A stretch of 64,000 bases of DNA from Prevotellaceae bacterium UBA6398. GTDB lineage: Bacteria > Bacteroidota > Bacteroidia > Bacteroidales > Bacteroidaceae. A model generated the notes under the pieces. It was not told where the DNA came from. It worked only from the letters and a program-made list of their open reading frames with translations, and made no database searches. Of this stretch, positions 63,823 to 64,000 are shown one piece after another; positions within the stretch are counted from its first letter, which is position 1, and every line of letters begins with the position of its first letter. Made by a program: the position numbers and the translations under genes. The stretch is from contig DJQA01000018.1 in NCBI GenBank assembly GCA_002437495.1, forward strand, positions 43,845-107,844. Direction: 5' to 3'.

Positions 63823-63927
63823 TGCATCGGACATGGGAAAAACCATGTCTGATATAGTATGAATTATGTCTGATATAATTTTTTCTACATAGGAAATAGT
63901 TTTTTCCACATTTGAAGTAGTTTTCGC
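63823..63927 (+). repeat. 21-bp phased repeat array 9 (5 units)
   Basis: The longest array: units at 63823-63843, 63844-63864, 63865-63885, 63886-63906 and 63907-63927, all exactly 21 bp. Cores are TGCATCGGACATGG, CATGTCTGATATAG, TATGTCTGATATAA, TACATAGGAAATAG and CACATTTGAAGTAG. The right edge is TTTTCGCGAC, like array 1. It is bracketed by palindromic family B copies. The 432-bp stretch after 63568 otherwise shows no gene. Confidence 0.87.
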
Positions 63928-63949
63928 GACTTTTGTTTTGCGCCGTTTG

Positions 63950-63972
63950 TAGGGGCGTATGGCATACGCCCT
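63950..63972. repeat. Palindromic repeat family B, copy 3
   Basis: Identical over 23 bases to copy 1, on the far side of array 9. Confidence 0.85.
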
Positions 63973-64000
63973 GTACACCGCCGCACAAGCCGCGCCGCAA

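Noticed and set aside
2069..63927. The 21-bp arrays as CRISPR arrays
   Set aside because: Units are directly adjacent without spacers, the period is 21 bp, sequence varies between units, and no cas gene is present.

Overview
This window is a chromosomal segment of a member of the Bacteroidales, probably a gut lineage near Muribaculaceae, Prevotellaceae or Bacteroidaceae; the family is a guess and the order is well supported. Evidence for the order: promoters of the TAnnTTTG (-7) type instead of TATAAT, almost no Shine-Dalgarno sequences, type IX secretion proteins PorU and PorV, a complete Bat (aerotolerance) operon, a Wzi-type barrel of the Bacteroidetes kind, an Lnb/DUF4105 protein, and a TPP-riboswitch-controlled TonB receptor with PnuT. 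Nearly everything is core chromosome. I see no insertion sequence, prophage, CRISPR array or integrase.

Layout. 1-2.0 kb: rpsB-tsf with a terminator. 2.3-6.6 kb (minus strand): coiled-coil protein, zapA, rny, Wzi-like barrel, lipoprotein. 6.7-9 kb: conserved unknown and a divergent CDF transporter. 9-17.5 kb: MoxR, DUF58, BatD-like, BatA, BatB, BatC, BatD, BatE, then a PAP2 phosphatase. 18.5-20.5 kb: purine permease and a divergent degenerate FAH-fold protein. 20.5-26 kb: porU, porV, ispF. 26.6-27.2 kb: a lone Fic protein. 27.3-33.7 kb (minus): addA, addB, metallophosphoesterase. 33.9-36.4 kb: clpC. 36.9-45.7 kb: valS, Lnb-like protein, degenerate alkaline-phosphatase-fold protein, secA. 46-49.1 kb: TPP riboswitch, TonB receptor, pnuT. 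49.2-50.4 kb: serB (minus). 50.7-56.3 kb: unknown acidic protein, coaX, barrel protein, lptC, ppiD-like. 57-58.3 kb: gdhA. 58.4-61 kb (minus): recF, DUF721 and aroC. 61.1-63.6 kb: TPR protein, ribH, tRNA-Tyr, glycosyltransferase.

The most unusual signal is non-coding. Nine intergenic arrays are built from exactly 21-bp units. Each unit has two ACAT/ATGT half-sites 7 bp apart followed by an A- or T-tract. Every intergenic gap longer than about 270 bp in the window holds exactly one array, and no shorter gap holds any. About 33 units keep a strict 21-bp register (two helical turns). Adjacent units of opposite polarity form hairpins, one of which is a perfect 13-bp stem followed by eight T. The left end of several arrays is a conserved A-tract-GGTCTGATGTAG and the right end often runs from a T-tract into CGC/GCG. 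I cannot name this family. It could be a curved-DNA or protein-binding element, a terminator/insulator, or a small mobile minisatellite.

Two proteins look like pseudoenzymes: the FAH-fold protein at 19.9 kb and the alkaline-phosphatase-fold protein at 40.8 kb both keep their family scaffold but have lost nearly all recognisable catalytic or metal ligands. The latter sits between an Lnb-like envelope protein and secA, and so may have a structural or regulatory role in export or lipoprotein maturation.
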